A stretch of DNA of 56,941 nt from Nitrososphaerota archaeon (GTDB lineage Archaea > Thermoproteota > Nitrososphaeria > Nitrososphaerales > Nitrosopumilaceae): assembly GCA_013287585.1 (NCBI GenBank), contig JABDDN010000008.1, forward strand, positions 1-56,941, in the 5' to 3' direction. The notes under the pieces are model-generated. The model was not told the origin of the DNA. It did not search any database and worked only from the letters and a program-made list of their open reading frames with translations. Every line of letters begins with the position of its first letter. The first letter of the stretch is position 1. Below are positions 42,264 through 50,054 of the stretch, piece by piece. The translations under genes and the position numbers were made by a program.

Positions 42264-42521
42264 TTAAAGAATCTTTGATACAGTATCTTTTAGCTCATTG
42301 GCTGCTTTCTTTCCTTTAACATTTGATGTTTTACTAATGTGGTCAAGCAGATCTTCAACTATTACTCCTAATGCACCATCCAGAGCTGCTCTTACTGCGG
42401 TAATTTGCTGCACAATTTCTGGATAACTTTTTTCTTCATCAATCATTTTCCTTATGCCTTTAACATGACCCTCTATTCTTGCCAGTCGTTTTTCTACTTC
42501 AGGCAGTTTATGATGAGTCAT
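42264..42521 (-). CDS. CsoR/RcnR-family metal-responsive repressor lacking cysteine
   Basis: 85 residues, all-helical DUF156 fold: KLPEVEKRLARIEGHVKGIRKMIDEEKSYPEIVQQITAVRAALDGALGVIVEDLLDHI. The N-terminal HH matches the N-terminal His of RcnR. The Cys usual before the QxxAVRxAL segment is Pro here, and the protein has no Cys at all, so Cu(I)- or Ni-Cys chemistry is excluded; His/Asp/Glu ligands are possible. It follows the Ni/Co-type transporter by 54 nt, and a matching operator lies upstream of that gene. Confidence 0.85.
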   Translation of the reverse strand: MTHHKLPEVEKRLARIEGHVKGIRKMIDEEKSYPEIVQQITAVRAALDGALGVIVEDLLDHISKTSNVKGKKAANELKDTVSKIL

Positions 42522-42575
42522 GGTATGTTTTTCATCTCTTTGTGATATTTATCTTGCTGGATGGTTTGTCCAACT

Positions 42576-43217
42576 CTACCTTGCGACAAGAATGTAAATT
42601 CCTATGGCAGCAATTACAAAGCCTACCATCGAATCGTTATATTTATCTGGTATTTTCTCAAAAGTTTTTGCAAGTCCCACTGTGCCAAGCTGAACTAAAA
42701 GTAAGAGTGTCAAGATAGAAGCAGCTGCAAAGACTACCGATAACTCTATTGCAAAGTAGAACCCAGCTTTTATTGCAGAAAGATAGATTGGTGTTATGCT
42801 AAGGTCTGGAGAAAGCGCCGCTCCTAGTACAGCAAAATATCCAACGCCACGATTCAGTTTATCACTGTTTTTCTTATTATCTTCATTACGATCGTGTTTG
42901 TGATGTTCATTTTTTCTTACAAGGGGTCTTATTCCAACAATCAAGCCAACAGTGATCATGATTATTGCTATTCCAGTGTCCAAGTAAAATGAAATCAAAT
43001 GAGAAAACACAAGCCCTACCGCTACAACTCCAAGACCTAGCGCAACAGAAAGAACCACATGACCAATTGCGGTTGCAAGCGAGATTCCAAAGAGCCTTGT
43101 ACGAGTCCATTTTGCACTTTTTCCAAGCATGCAAATTGTAACCCAATGGTCGGGAGCTGACATGTGTAGTATTCCAACCACGGCGGCTCCAATTACATAG
43201 GGAAGAAGGCTAACCAT
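42576..43217 (-). CDS. Ni/Co-type transporter (UreH/RcnA-like)
   Basis: 213 residues, six helices. The first helix carries GILHMSAPDHWVT, i.e. HX4DH, the metal-binding signature of the NiCoT/UreH/RcnA superfamily. A cytoplasmic loop NEHHKHDRNEDNKK is His/charge rich, as in RcnA exporters. A second signature region, GYFAVLGAALSPDLSITP, occurs after the loop. Together with the adjacent CsoR/RcnR regulator and the G-tract operator upstream, a regulated nickel/cobalt exporter is most likely; an importer cannot be excluded. Confidence 0.85.
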   Translation of the reverse strand: MVSLLPYVIGAAVVGILHMSAPDHWVTICMLGKSAKWTRTRLFGISLATAIGHVVLSVALGLGVVAVGLVFSHLISFYLDTGIAIIMITVGLIVGIRPLVRKNEHHKHDRNEDNKKNSDKLNRGVGYFAVLGAALSPDLSITPIYLSAIKAGFYFAIELSVVFAAASILTLLLLVQLGTVGLAKTFEKIPDKYNDSMVGFVIAAIGIYILVAR

Positions 43218-43269
43218 TCAAAACACAATTTTCCTTGCATTATGATAGAAAATTAGTTCCTAAAAAGAA

Positions 43270-43288
43270 TATCCTCCCCCCTAGGATA
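43270..43288. promoter_or_regulatory. RcnR/CsoR-type operator upstream of the transporter gene
   Basis: TATCCT-CCCCCCT-AGGATA: 6-bp arms around a run of six C (six G on the coding strand). Known RcnR sites have the form TACT-G6-N-AGTA. It lies about 53-71 nt upstream of the ATG at 43217, in the right promoter. Confidence 0.7.
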
Positions 43289-43302
43289 GGGCATTAGTAA
43301 TT

Positions 43303-43329
43303 TGAGTCCTGTAGGACTCAGCTATTTTG
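43303..43329 (+). repeat. dispersed hairpin element, core only
   Basis: GAGTCCTGTAGGACTCAGCTATTTTG: here the inner hairpin GAGTCCT/AGGACTC is perfect over 7 bp with a 2-nt loop. Confidence 0.6.
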
Positions 43330-43385
43330 TGAATAATTCATTTTAACATTTTGTGGAAGATCTGGTTTATGTTTATCAAAAACAA

Positions 43386-44933
43386 TTATTCTCTAGCTAT
43401 TTGTATCAATTCAGAAATATGTTTGCCTTTTCCTTGAGAAAGTGCATTTATTCCTCCATTCAAACTTTCAGATACCATTCCTTTTTTTGCAAGCTCTTGA
43501 GCAACCATAAGCGAGGTATTTCCCATCATGCAAACAAGCAGTGTCTTACTGTCATGTCCCCCAAGTGCGCTATCCAATTCTTTTGGAATCTCTGATGTTG
43601 TTAAGAGTCGTTCCACATCTCTTGCCTTTGGAACAAAGACCTTGCTTTGATCAACACCCAACGCATTTGCAATTAGCTCTATTCCTTCCTTTTTTGGAGT
43701 ATACTGGGTATGAATCCAGACAACTCTGTCATAGTCCCCTATGTTTGAGAGAGCTTCTTGCAGGTCAACTTTTATGCGGTTTTGTTTTTCTGCTGTTGCC
43801 AAATTCTTTTTGTACTTTTGAATTCCATCTGCAATTATTACTACAAACTTTCCTCCATAACCACCAAAGTTTGCCATCTGCATCACTGCATAAAGTGCAA
43901 GGGCGCTGCTTTCTCCAATGTCGCGGCCCTTGTCTACGAAATATTTTAGCAATCGTTTTGCCTGATCAAAGTCTACTTCGTGCTGTCCTGCATATTTTTC
44001 AGGCTCGTAGAATTTCAAGCCTGCTGCCTTGCCTCTAGTCCTTATCCCTGCAACATCTTGATCAGATAACGGAAATACTACATGCAGTGATTTTTTTTCA
44101 TATTTTTCCATCAGGTATCTGCTCAACCCACCAGATGTACCACCAGTACCAAACGCACAAATAATTCCAAAATCTGCAAGCGAATGTCCTTGCTCATGTA
44201 ATTGCTGGTCAATCTCTGCTCCAGTCACTGTTTTGTGTACATCGATATTTAGATCATTGTCGTACTGTTCTGGACAGAAACATCCATAGATTTTTGCAAG
44301 AAGTTTTGCCAAGTTTATTACATCCTGTTTTGCAAGAATTGCTTCTATCTCAGAGATTGATTTATCAAAGATACTAGGATCAAATCCAAATTCTGAGAGT
44401 TGTGATCTAATGTTTGCAGCTGTTGCTTTGGCAGCCAAAAGATTTGGGTTGTCCTTCATGCCAGGAGCAGGACAGATGTCCATGTCAAGATTTATGATTC
44501 GTATTTTCTCGTTTTTTAGTTCCTCAAAGACTCCTTCTTGTAGTCTTCTAGAAACAAGTGTAACGACGTCCAGTCCAAGCTTTGCTATCTGTCCTAGGGC
44601 GATTCCAAAGTTACCTGATGTTGCTTCAAATATTGTCTGTCCTTCTTTGAGCTTTCCTGACATAATGGCATCATGGACTATATGCACTGCCGGCCTCATT
44701 TTGATCGAGCCGGCAAGCAAGTTTGAATCAAACTTGCCAAAAACTTGCAGGTCTGAATTTGTAAGATCAAGACCGTATTCTTTTTTTGCACATTCTCTCA
44801 AATCATTTGTAATATCAATTAGCGGTGTTGCGTTGACAACTTTTGTTTTTTCTAAATGAGGAACCTTGCTCCATATCTCTTGCTTAAATCGTTCAAGCAG
44901 AATGGTATCAATGTTATCTTTATTTTCCTGCAA
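43386..44933 (-). CDS. PLP-dependent cysteine-synthase-like enzyme fused to a rhodanese-like domain
   Basis: 515 residues. Residues 30-375 are a fold-type II PLP enzyme: Schiff-base lysine K78 (GSIKMRPAV), substrate loop ATSGNFGIALG, phosphate loop FGTGGTSGG, and DIGESSALALYA near the end. The last roughly 100 residues contain LLVCMMGNTSLMVAQELAKKG and SLNGGINAL, a rhodanese-like pattern with C468 at the persulfide position (CxxGxxS). A fusion would pair cysteine synthesis or breakdown with sulfur transfer. The insert between residues 120-200 is longer than in CysK. Possible alternative substrates include O-phosphoserine. Confidence 0.82.
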   Translation of the reverse strand: MQENKDNIDTILLERFKQEIWSKVPHLEKTKVVNATPLIDITNDLRECAKKEYGLDLTNSDLQVFGKFDSNLLAGSIKMRPAVHIVHDAIMSGKLKEGQTIFEATSGNFGIALGQIAKLGLDVVTLVSRRLQEGVFEELKNEKIRIINLDMDICPAPGMKDNPNLLAAKATAANIRSQLSEFGFDPSIFDKSISEIEAILAKQDVINLAKLLAKIYGCFCPEQYDNDLNIDVHKTVTGAEIDQQLHEQGHSLADFGIICAFGTGGTSGGLSRYLMEKYEKKSLHVVFPLSDQDVAGIRTRGKAAGLKFYEPEKYAGQHEVDFDQAKRLLKYFVDKGRDIGESSALALYAVMQMANFGGYGGKFVVIIADGIQKYKKNLATAEKQNRIKVDLQEALSNIGDYDRVVWIHTQYTPKKEGIELIANALGVDQSKVFVPKARDVERLLTTSEIPKELDSALGGHDSKTLLVCMMGNTSLMVAQELAKKGMVSESLNGGINALSQGKGKHISELIQIARE

Positions 44934-45020
44934 TCTTCTTCAATGTTATGAAATACAGAAGGTCTTTTAAATTCTGTGAAATGAAACCTGCAAAAAATAG
45001 TTTTAACTGATAAATTGTAT

Positions 45021-45060
45021 TGATTCTAGTCCTGTAAGGCTCGCTACAAAACTTCTTTGC
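45021..45060 (+). repeat. dispersed hairpin element copy
   Basis: TCTAGTCCTGTAAGGCTCGCTACAAAACTTCTTTGC in the gap upstream of the PLP enzyme gene. Confidence 0.6.
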
Positions 45061-45209
45061 TTATGAATTACGTTTAATTTTGAAAGCTAGGTCTAATCCA
45101 GATAGCCAATCCTGAAAAGACATACTGCTTTGCGTGTTCAGAATCAAACATGACATATTTCAAAACCATCCATGATACTTGGAGGATCTTTTTACTTTGG
45201 TGGAATAGA

Positions 45210-45389
45210 TTATGCAATAACATTTCTTCCTTGTGAAAATTCAATCATTCTTGCCGAGTGTTTTGTTATATCATTGTGTAAAGATACTGAAGATTCTTCG
45301 TGGAATGTTAGATTACACCTGTAACATATCCAAAAAGTAGATGGAGTATAGTATTGTTTGACTAATCCAGTCTGTGATTCTCTTGACAT
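45210..45389 (-). CDS. C2H2 zinc-finger microprotein
   Basis: 59 codons, ATG 45389. Core: FWICYRCNLTFHEESSVSLH then NDITKH, that is C-x2-C-x12-H-x5-H, a standard C2H2 finger, followed by SARMIEFSQGRNVIA. Single-finger proteins of this size are common in thaumarchaea and may bind DNA or protein. It overlaps the end of a small upstream frame (TAAGATG), suggesting a former or present two-gene unit. Confidence 0.75.
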   Translation of the reverse strand: MSRESQTGLVKQYYTPSTFWICYRCNLTFHEESSVSLHNDITKHSARMIEFSQGRNVIA

Positions 45390-45434
45390 CTTACTGAATC
45401 TCCTTAACAGGTGTTGCTACCGGAGGATATTGCT

Positions 45435-45563
45435 TTAACAAGCTTTCTTAAATTGCGGCAATCCTTGTCTAACTATTTCCTTAGCATCCTGATTACTAGA
45501 TCGTTGTTCCATGGATCTTTTTTCTAGAGTTAGAAAATAGTTTTTGATGTTATTTCTTGTCAT
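45435..45563 (-). CDS. 42-residue hypothetical peptide, possibly frameshifted
   Basis: MTRNNIKNYFLTLEKRSMEQ, then RSSNQDAKEIVRQGLPQFKKAC and stop. The following bases in another frame read SLLKQYPPVATPVKEIQ and stop 1 nt before the zinc-finger ATG, with protein-like composition. A single frameshift would join them into a roughly 60-residue protein. The start lies in the 81-bp repeat. Confidence 0.35.
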   Translation of the reverse strand: MTRNNIKNYFLTLEKRSMEQRSSNQDAKEIVRQGLPQFKKAC

Positions 45564-45638
45564 TGTTAGTTTATTGCTTGTATAGCTATTAAGCCGCGCT
45601 TACATTGTGTTAGTATCATGGACAAGTTTGTCAGCATT
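45558..45638. repeat. 81-bp duplicated segment, copy B
   Basis: Same sequence and orientation as 29694-29774, about 5 differences. On the reverse strand it leads into the frame at 45563, and on the forward strand ATGGACAAGTTTGTCAGCATT stops after 7 codons. Confidence 0.8.
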
Positions 45639-45669
45639 GCTTAATTATCATTACAAATTTTAGTTGCTA

Positions 45670-45942
45670 ATGCCAGACGAATCATGTAGAACTTGCGGTG
45701 GAACACTTGTAAGCTGTTCCTTGTGCCCAAGTTGTAGGAAAATGACACAACGAATTTGTAATATTTGTAGTTTTAAAACAAAGAAACAAATTCATTCTAA
45801 CTGCCTGTATGTGGAATCATCTCAGAGAAGAAATGAAATGAAGATTAATGTCATTGCTCCTATGTCTAGTAAGAAAAAATCTTTGAATTATTCTATTTCC
45901 AAAATATACCGAAATATCGATGAATCTCATATGTTAACGTAG
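45670..45942 (+). CDS. small zinc-ribbon protein
   Basis: 90 residues from ATG 45670 (TTG at 45664 is an alternative). Three CxxC knuckles: CRTCGG, CSLCPSC and CNICS, plus a further Cys, enough for two zinc sites. The C-terminal half is basic. Possible nucleic acid or protein adaptor. The last 50 nt overlap the opposite-strand gene 45893-46081. Confidence 0.65.
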   Translation: MPDESCRTCGGTLVSCSLCPSCRKMTQRICNICSFKTKKQIHSNCLYVESSQRRNEMKINVIAPMSSKKKSLNYSISKIYRNIDESHMLT

Positions 45943-46081
45943 GGCCACACCCATCTGTAGAACCTAACCAGTTGTTTGGAGATCCCTTTACTACTACTAT
46001 ACATGTTTCTCCAGACATCATTACAATCATGAATAACACACCAGTAATTACAATTATGATTACAAGATGTAGAGTTTTCAT
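45893..46081 (-). CDS. small membrane-anchored peptide with MKTLHL leader
   Basis: 62 residues. The leader MKTLHLVIIIVITGVLFMIV is one membrane helix, followed by ETCIVVVKGSPNNWLGSTDGCGPTL with two Cys likely to pair outside. It starts 11 nt after the serpin gene stop, so it is probably cotranscribed with it. Its end overlaps the zinc-ribbon gene on the other strand by 50 nt. Confidence 0.55.
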   Translation of the reverse strand: MKTLHLVIIIVITGVLFMIVMMSGETCIVVVKGSPNNWLGSTDGCGPTLTYEIHRYFGIFWK

Positions 46082-46092
46082 TTTCTAAATAA

Positions 46093-48663
46093 TTATGATA
46101 ACGGATCTACTACCTGTCCTACAAACAAGACCAAGCCTGTCTGATTATCATGTATCAGAAAAATAAACGGATGGTCTGCATTAAATTCCAAGTGTTGAAC
46201 CCCTACATTTTCACCCATTGTCGTCATTATTACTATTGCTGTTGCAGCTGCTGCCTCTGTTCCTTTCTCATTTACATCTACAAACGCCTTGTGATATACA
46301 TTGTCGATATAGAGATTCGTCTTATCTGTAATTCCTGAAAAATCAGCTACCCTCCAATCAAATGCGGAGGGCATTCCAATCTCTGAGAGATTGTCCTTAA
46401 GTTTGTAGTTAGTATGAAGCATAAATTTGGGCATGTGTACTGATACCTCTCTTACTGCAAGATTGCTCTTCCATTGGTTCAGCTTATCTGAAGATAGTAG
46501 GCTGGTAAGATGATTCAAATCCTTGTCCTTTGGCAGAATTATCATCATAGAGAGGTTTCCTCCACTGTATGGCATGTCAAGTATCTTCAAGTCATTATCT
46601 TCTAGATACTTGAATCCGGTCTCTAAGTGCATCATTGGAACTTTGGCTACATTATTTTCGGATACTGAAAAATTTGCATCCAATGTTTTTGATTCATCAA
46701 ATTTGGTTAACCATGTTCCCTTGAAATAGACTGCATCTGTAAGAACAACTCTTGTTAAATCATTCAGTGAGCCTGGAGGAAGCAAGTCAATTATCTTATC
46801 GTTAGTCTTGTTCTCTACCCACTTGTTGATTATCCCTCTTGACTCTTCTGCGTTGTTTACAAAGTCAAGGTTCTCTGCTTTTGCAGAATAGTATTTTTGT
46901 AACGAATCAGAGTATTCATTTAGTATTGGAAAGTCTTTTTGCACCCATAGTGCATTTGCAATATTTAGAGTATAGTTTGCATTTGGACTGTTTATCTTGG
47001 AATCAAGTTCCCTGACAGACTCCCTCTGTGTCTGCCTGTCTGCAAACCCAAAGACAGACTGGATCTCACTTGCTGTCTGCCCCCTTGCTCCCTCGTATGC
47101 CATCGAGAATGCATCTGATATGCTATACGGCGAGAAGAAGATGTTGCCCTTGTCATTTTGAACAATGTTTGATAAAAGGAAAAAGGCAAAGGTATTGCTT
47201 GCATTTACAGGTCCTGCGGATTTCTGCATTGCATCCTTTACAGATATTCCATGTGATAGCAGGTAAAAGGCAGGTGTGTTGCTTGCGTTTACAGGTCCTG
47301 GGGATTCCTGTATGGGCTCGTTTTCAGACATATGCGATACCAGTGAAAATGTTGAGCTAGCAGAGTTTTTCCCGTCAGTTGCCGAAATGACATAAGTACC
47401 AAGTGCGACAGATGGAACTGTGACATATTTTTCAAATGATCCTGTTGGCGTAAATTTTTGTACTCTGTTGTTGTCAAAATCTGCAACATAGATATCTCCA
47501 TAGCTGTCAAGTGCTACACTTGCAGGATAACTGAAATGAGCATTGTCATTACCATATTCACCTGATACACCAAGAGTGGACAGGTATGTTCCAGAGCTTG
47601 AGAATTTCTGTATCCTGTGGTTATAGGTATCTGCAACGTAAATATTTCCAGAATTATCAAGTGCTACACTTTCAGGAGTACGAAAGTGAGAATCAATAGT
47701 ATCTGATTTGCCTGATACACCGGCAGTAGACATGTATGGTCCTGATACACCAAGAGTGGACAGGTATGTTCCAGAGCTTGAGAATTTCTGTATCCTGTTA
47801 TTACCACTGTCTGTAACGTAGATATTTCCAGAGCTGTCAAGTGCTACACTTGCAGGATAACAAAAATGAGCATTATCAGTACCGTATTCGCCTGGCACAC
47901 CAAGAGTGGACAGGTATGTTCCAGAGCTTGAGAATTTCTGTATCCTGTGGTTATAGGTATCTGCGATGTAAATATTTCCGGAATTATCAAATGCTACACT
48001 TTCAGGATAGCTAAAATGAGCATTATCAGTACTGTATTTGCCTGATACACCTAGAGTGGACAGGTATGTTCCAGAGCTTGAGAATTTCTGTATCCTGTGG
48101 TTATAGGTATCTGCAACGTAAATATTTCCAGAGCTGTCAAGTGCTACACTTACAGGGGTATTAAAGTGGGAATTGTCAGTATCGGATTTGCCTGACACAC
48201 CTAGTGTGAATATGTACTTTCCAGAGCTTGAGAATTTCTGTACCCTGTCATTACCTCTGTCAGCGACATAGATATTTCCAGAGCTGTCAAGTGCTACACT
48301 TTCAGGATAACCAAAATGATCATTATCAGTACCATATTTGCCTGACATACCAAGAGTAGATGAGTATGTTCCAGGACTGGTTGTTAAATTGACTACAGAA
48401 TTGTCAGGAAGTGTAATTGTAACCGAAGCAGATTGTGCAAATCCTCTACCTGATACTCCTATCATGTTTCCAGCACTGGATTTGTCTGATGATAGTGTAA
48501 TAGTGGGTGCCGTAGAAGGATTTTGATTTGTTTTATTTGTAGGTTGAACAGCTTGTGGTGTACTTGGTATTGTAGATTCAGGTTTGGTACTTGAGAGTAA
48601 TGCCAGTGTTACAATAACAACTATTCCTACAATTGTTATAATTGAGAGATGCAGAGTTTTCAC
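46093..48663 (-). CDS. membrane-anchored NHL beta-propeller / serpin fusion
   Basis: 856 residues from GTG 48663. Residues 1-25 are the MKTLHLSII leader helix. Residues 55-105 are a short beta domain. Residues 110-410 hold six NHL repeats (SVALDSSGNIYVAD, then RIQKFSSSGTYLSTLG), exactly 50 residues apart except one 60-residue unit: a six-bladed propeller. Residues about 488-856 are a serpin: NIFFSPYSIS, ALWVQKDF, VYFKGTW, hinge EKGTEAAAAT at 799-808 and final FLIHDNQTGLVLFVGQVVDP. The small-residue hinge is that of an inhibitory serpin; the scissile bond is near TTM (814-816). Predicted surface-displayed protease inhibitor. Confidence 0.9.
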   Translation of the reverse strand: MKTLHLSIITIVGIVVIVTLALLSSTKPESTIPSTPQAVQPTNKTNQNPSTAPTITLSSDKSSAGNMIGVSGRGFAQSASVTITLPDNSVVNLTTSPGTYSSTLGMSGKYGTDNDHFGYPESVALDSSGNIYVADRGNDRVQKFSSSGKYIFTLGVSGKSDTDNSHFNTPVSVALDSSGNIYVADTYNHRIQKFSSSGTYLSTLGVSGKYSTDNAHFSYPESVAFDNSGNIYIADTYNHRIQKFSSSGTYLSTLGVPGEYGTDNAHFCYPASVALDSSGNIYVTDSGNNRIQKFSSSGTYLSTLGVSGPYMSTAGVSGKSDTIDSHFRTPESVALDNSGNIYVADTYNHRIQKFSSSGTYLSTLGVSGEYGNDNAHFSYPASVALDSYGDIYVADFDNNRVQKFTPTGSFEKYVTVPSVALGTYVISATDGKNSASSTFSLVSHMSENEPIQESPGPVNASNTPAFYLLSHGISVKDAMQKSAGPVNASNTFAFFLLSNIVQNDKGNIFFSPYSISDAFSMAYEGARGQTASEIQSVFGFADRQTQRESVRELDSKINSPNANYTLNIANALWVQKDFPILNEYSDSLQKYYSAKAENLDFVNNAEESRGIINKWVENKTNDKIIDLLPPGSLNDLTRVVLTDAVYFKGTWLTKFDESKTLDANFSVSENNVAKVPMMHLETGFKYLEDNDLKILDMPYSGGNLSMMIILPKDKDLNHLTSLLSSDKLNQWKSNLAVREVSVHMPKFMLHTNYKLKDNLSEIGMPSAFDWRVADFSGITDKTNLYIDNVYHKAFVDVNEKGTEAAAATAIVIMTTMGENVGVQHLEFNADHPFIFLIHDNQTGLVLFVGQVVDPLS

Positions 48664-48685
48664 ATTAATTTTCAGTCTACCATGC

Positions 48686-48705
48686 TTTTAGAGATTGCTT
48701 ACAAA
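48686..48705 (-). promoter_or_regulatory. recurrent upstream box, serpin gene copy
   Basis: Reverse strand TTTGTAAGCAATCTCTAAAA, 23-42 nt before GTG 48663. The spacing is kept in the copies at 51380, 51918, 53096 and 21039. Confidence 0.6.
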
Positions 48706-48761
48706 TTCGTACGTTATGATTGTTGGAGAATCTTTAAGGTCAATACTCAAGTTATGATGTT

Positions 48762-48947
48762 ATGAAAGCAGGAATAGTAATGATATCAGGAATAATGTTG
48801 ATGATAGTCGGGTTTGGTATTATCATTGCGTTCTTTTTTGTTTCAAACTACTATATGGTCGGGGTTGCTATCGAAGTAATTTTAGTTGGGATAGCAGTTC
48901 TTGTAATCGGATTTATCGTGCTAATGGTTGGAGCAAGAAAATCCTGA
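48762..48947 (+). CDS. 61-residue two-helix membrane peptide
   Basis: ATG 48762. Nearly all hydrophobic: helices 3-28 (IVMISGIMLMIVGFGIIIAFFF) and 31-56, ending RKS. Divergent from the serpin gene by 98 bp and convergent (24 bp) with the 356-residue gene. A real small membrane protein is plausible; no family. Confidence 0.5.
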   Translation: MKAGIVMISGIMLMIVGFGIIIAFFFVSNYYMVGVAIEVILVGIAVLVIGFIVLMVGARKS

Positions 48948-48971
48948 TTTTGAATGGTTTACGTTATCTAA

Positions 48972-50042
48972 TTATGGTACACTGATACTAGATGATATGT
49001 TAAAAACAGTATTCTTGCCCGTATACACTGAAACAAGATGTGTTTGTTTAGTATCATTGTATGTGTAAATGATGTAATTTCCAGCTGAAAGTTGTATTGA
49101 ATAATGTGCGTTAGCATCAGAAAGAGTTCTTCCTACAATGGTGACGCCATCAGTTGCATACACATCTACCTCATAGTGTACACTTCGATTTGGCGATAAT
49201 GTTGTTAGAGGACCGCCATACACATACGCAGATACAACACCAGAAAGTGTTCCGTTATTTCCTATTGGATATGGCAAGCTTATCGGAATGTCTGCATTTG
49301 ATCCCCATCCGCGTTCAACAAGTTTCTGTGCTGTATCTAATTTTACACATGCTGGAGAATCATCATTTCCTTTAATTACTAATTGTAGACCTTCTTTGCA
49401 TTTTACATCATTAGCTGCAATTCCTGATTTGAATTGCTTTAGTGGAGATTCTAGTATGGTAAAAGGAAGATTGTTCTGATTCAATTGGTCATTACGAAAA
49501 ATATTGTTATTATCATCTACAGTCCACCATGAATCAAATTTTGGTGCGTCTTGTAGTAAGAATATGCTCTTGTCATTATCTATGGTTACAATTGTGATCT
49601 CAAAATGATAAAGACCCTTTTGCAATGATGAATTAATCTCTAGCTTACCGTCTTTTGGCATCCATCCCAGAAGTGGATCTGGTTCTCCAAACACTGTCCA
49701 ATTTCCCACTGTGTCATTTGATATCAATTTGATTGCAAGTAGTCCAGAATGGCTATGGAACGTTTCCTTCAATAAGGTTTGATTCTGCTTTGTTATATTG
49801 AGCAAAAATGTGACATGCTGAAATGTTTGATTGTTGTTTTGGTCAAACAGTCTGAGGTGTATGTATTTAGCTGATTTTTCTACATCAGATGGAGTAATAT
49901 CAATAAAAAGATTAGCAGTTCTATTTCCTAAACTTGCAGGAGGTAGATACAGCTGACCTAATTCTGCTGCAAATGCAGAATTAATGTTGATAAGAATGAC
50001 AATTGATAGAATTGCAATTATTGAAAGATGTAGAATTTTCAT
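48972..50042 (-). CDS. exported protein with two beta domains and thaumarchaeal C-linker motif
   Basis: 356 residues. Leader MKILHLSIIAILSIVILININSAFAAE is a cleavable signal peptide. Residues 30-190 form a beta domain (LFIDITPSDVEKSAKYIHLRLFDQNNNQTF...). Residues 215-250 carry VKCKEGLQLVIKGNDDSPACVKLDTAQKL, a motif frequent in thaumarchaeal exoproteins. The C-terminus GTLSGVVSAYVYGG...DANAHYSIQLSAGNYIIYTYN is a carboxypeptidase-regulatory-like or SpaA-like domain. Last gene of a tight five-to-six gene operon. Ligand unknown. Confidence 0.75.
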   Translation of the reverse strand: MKILHLSIIAILSIVILININSAFAAELGQLYLPPASLGNRTANLFIDITPSDVEKSAKYIHLRLFDQNNNQTFQHVTFLLNITKQNQTLLKETFHSHSGLLAIKLISNDTVGNWTVFGEPDPLLGWMPKDGKLEINSSLQKGLYHFEITIVTIDNDKSIFLLQDAPKFDSWWTVDDNNNIFRNDQLNQNNLPFTILESPLKQFKSGIAANDVKCKEGLQLVIKGNDDSPACVKLDTAQKLVERGWGSNADIPISLPYPIGNNGTLSGVVSAYVYGGPLTTLSPNRSVHYEVDVYATDGVTIVGRTLSDANAHYSIQLSAGNYIIYTYNDTKQTHLVSVYTGKNTVFNISSSISVP

Positions 50043-50054
50043 TTTAACTTTGAA

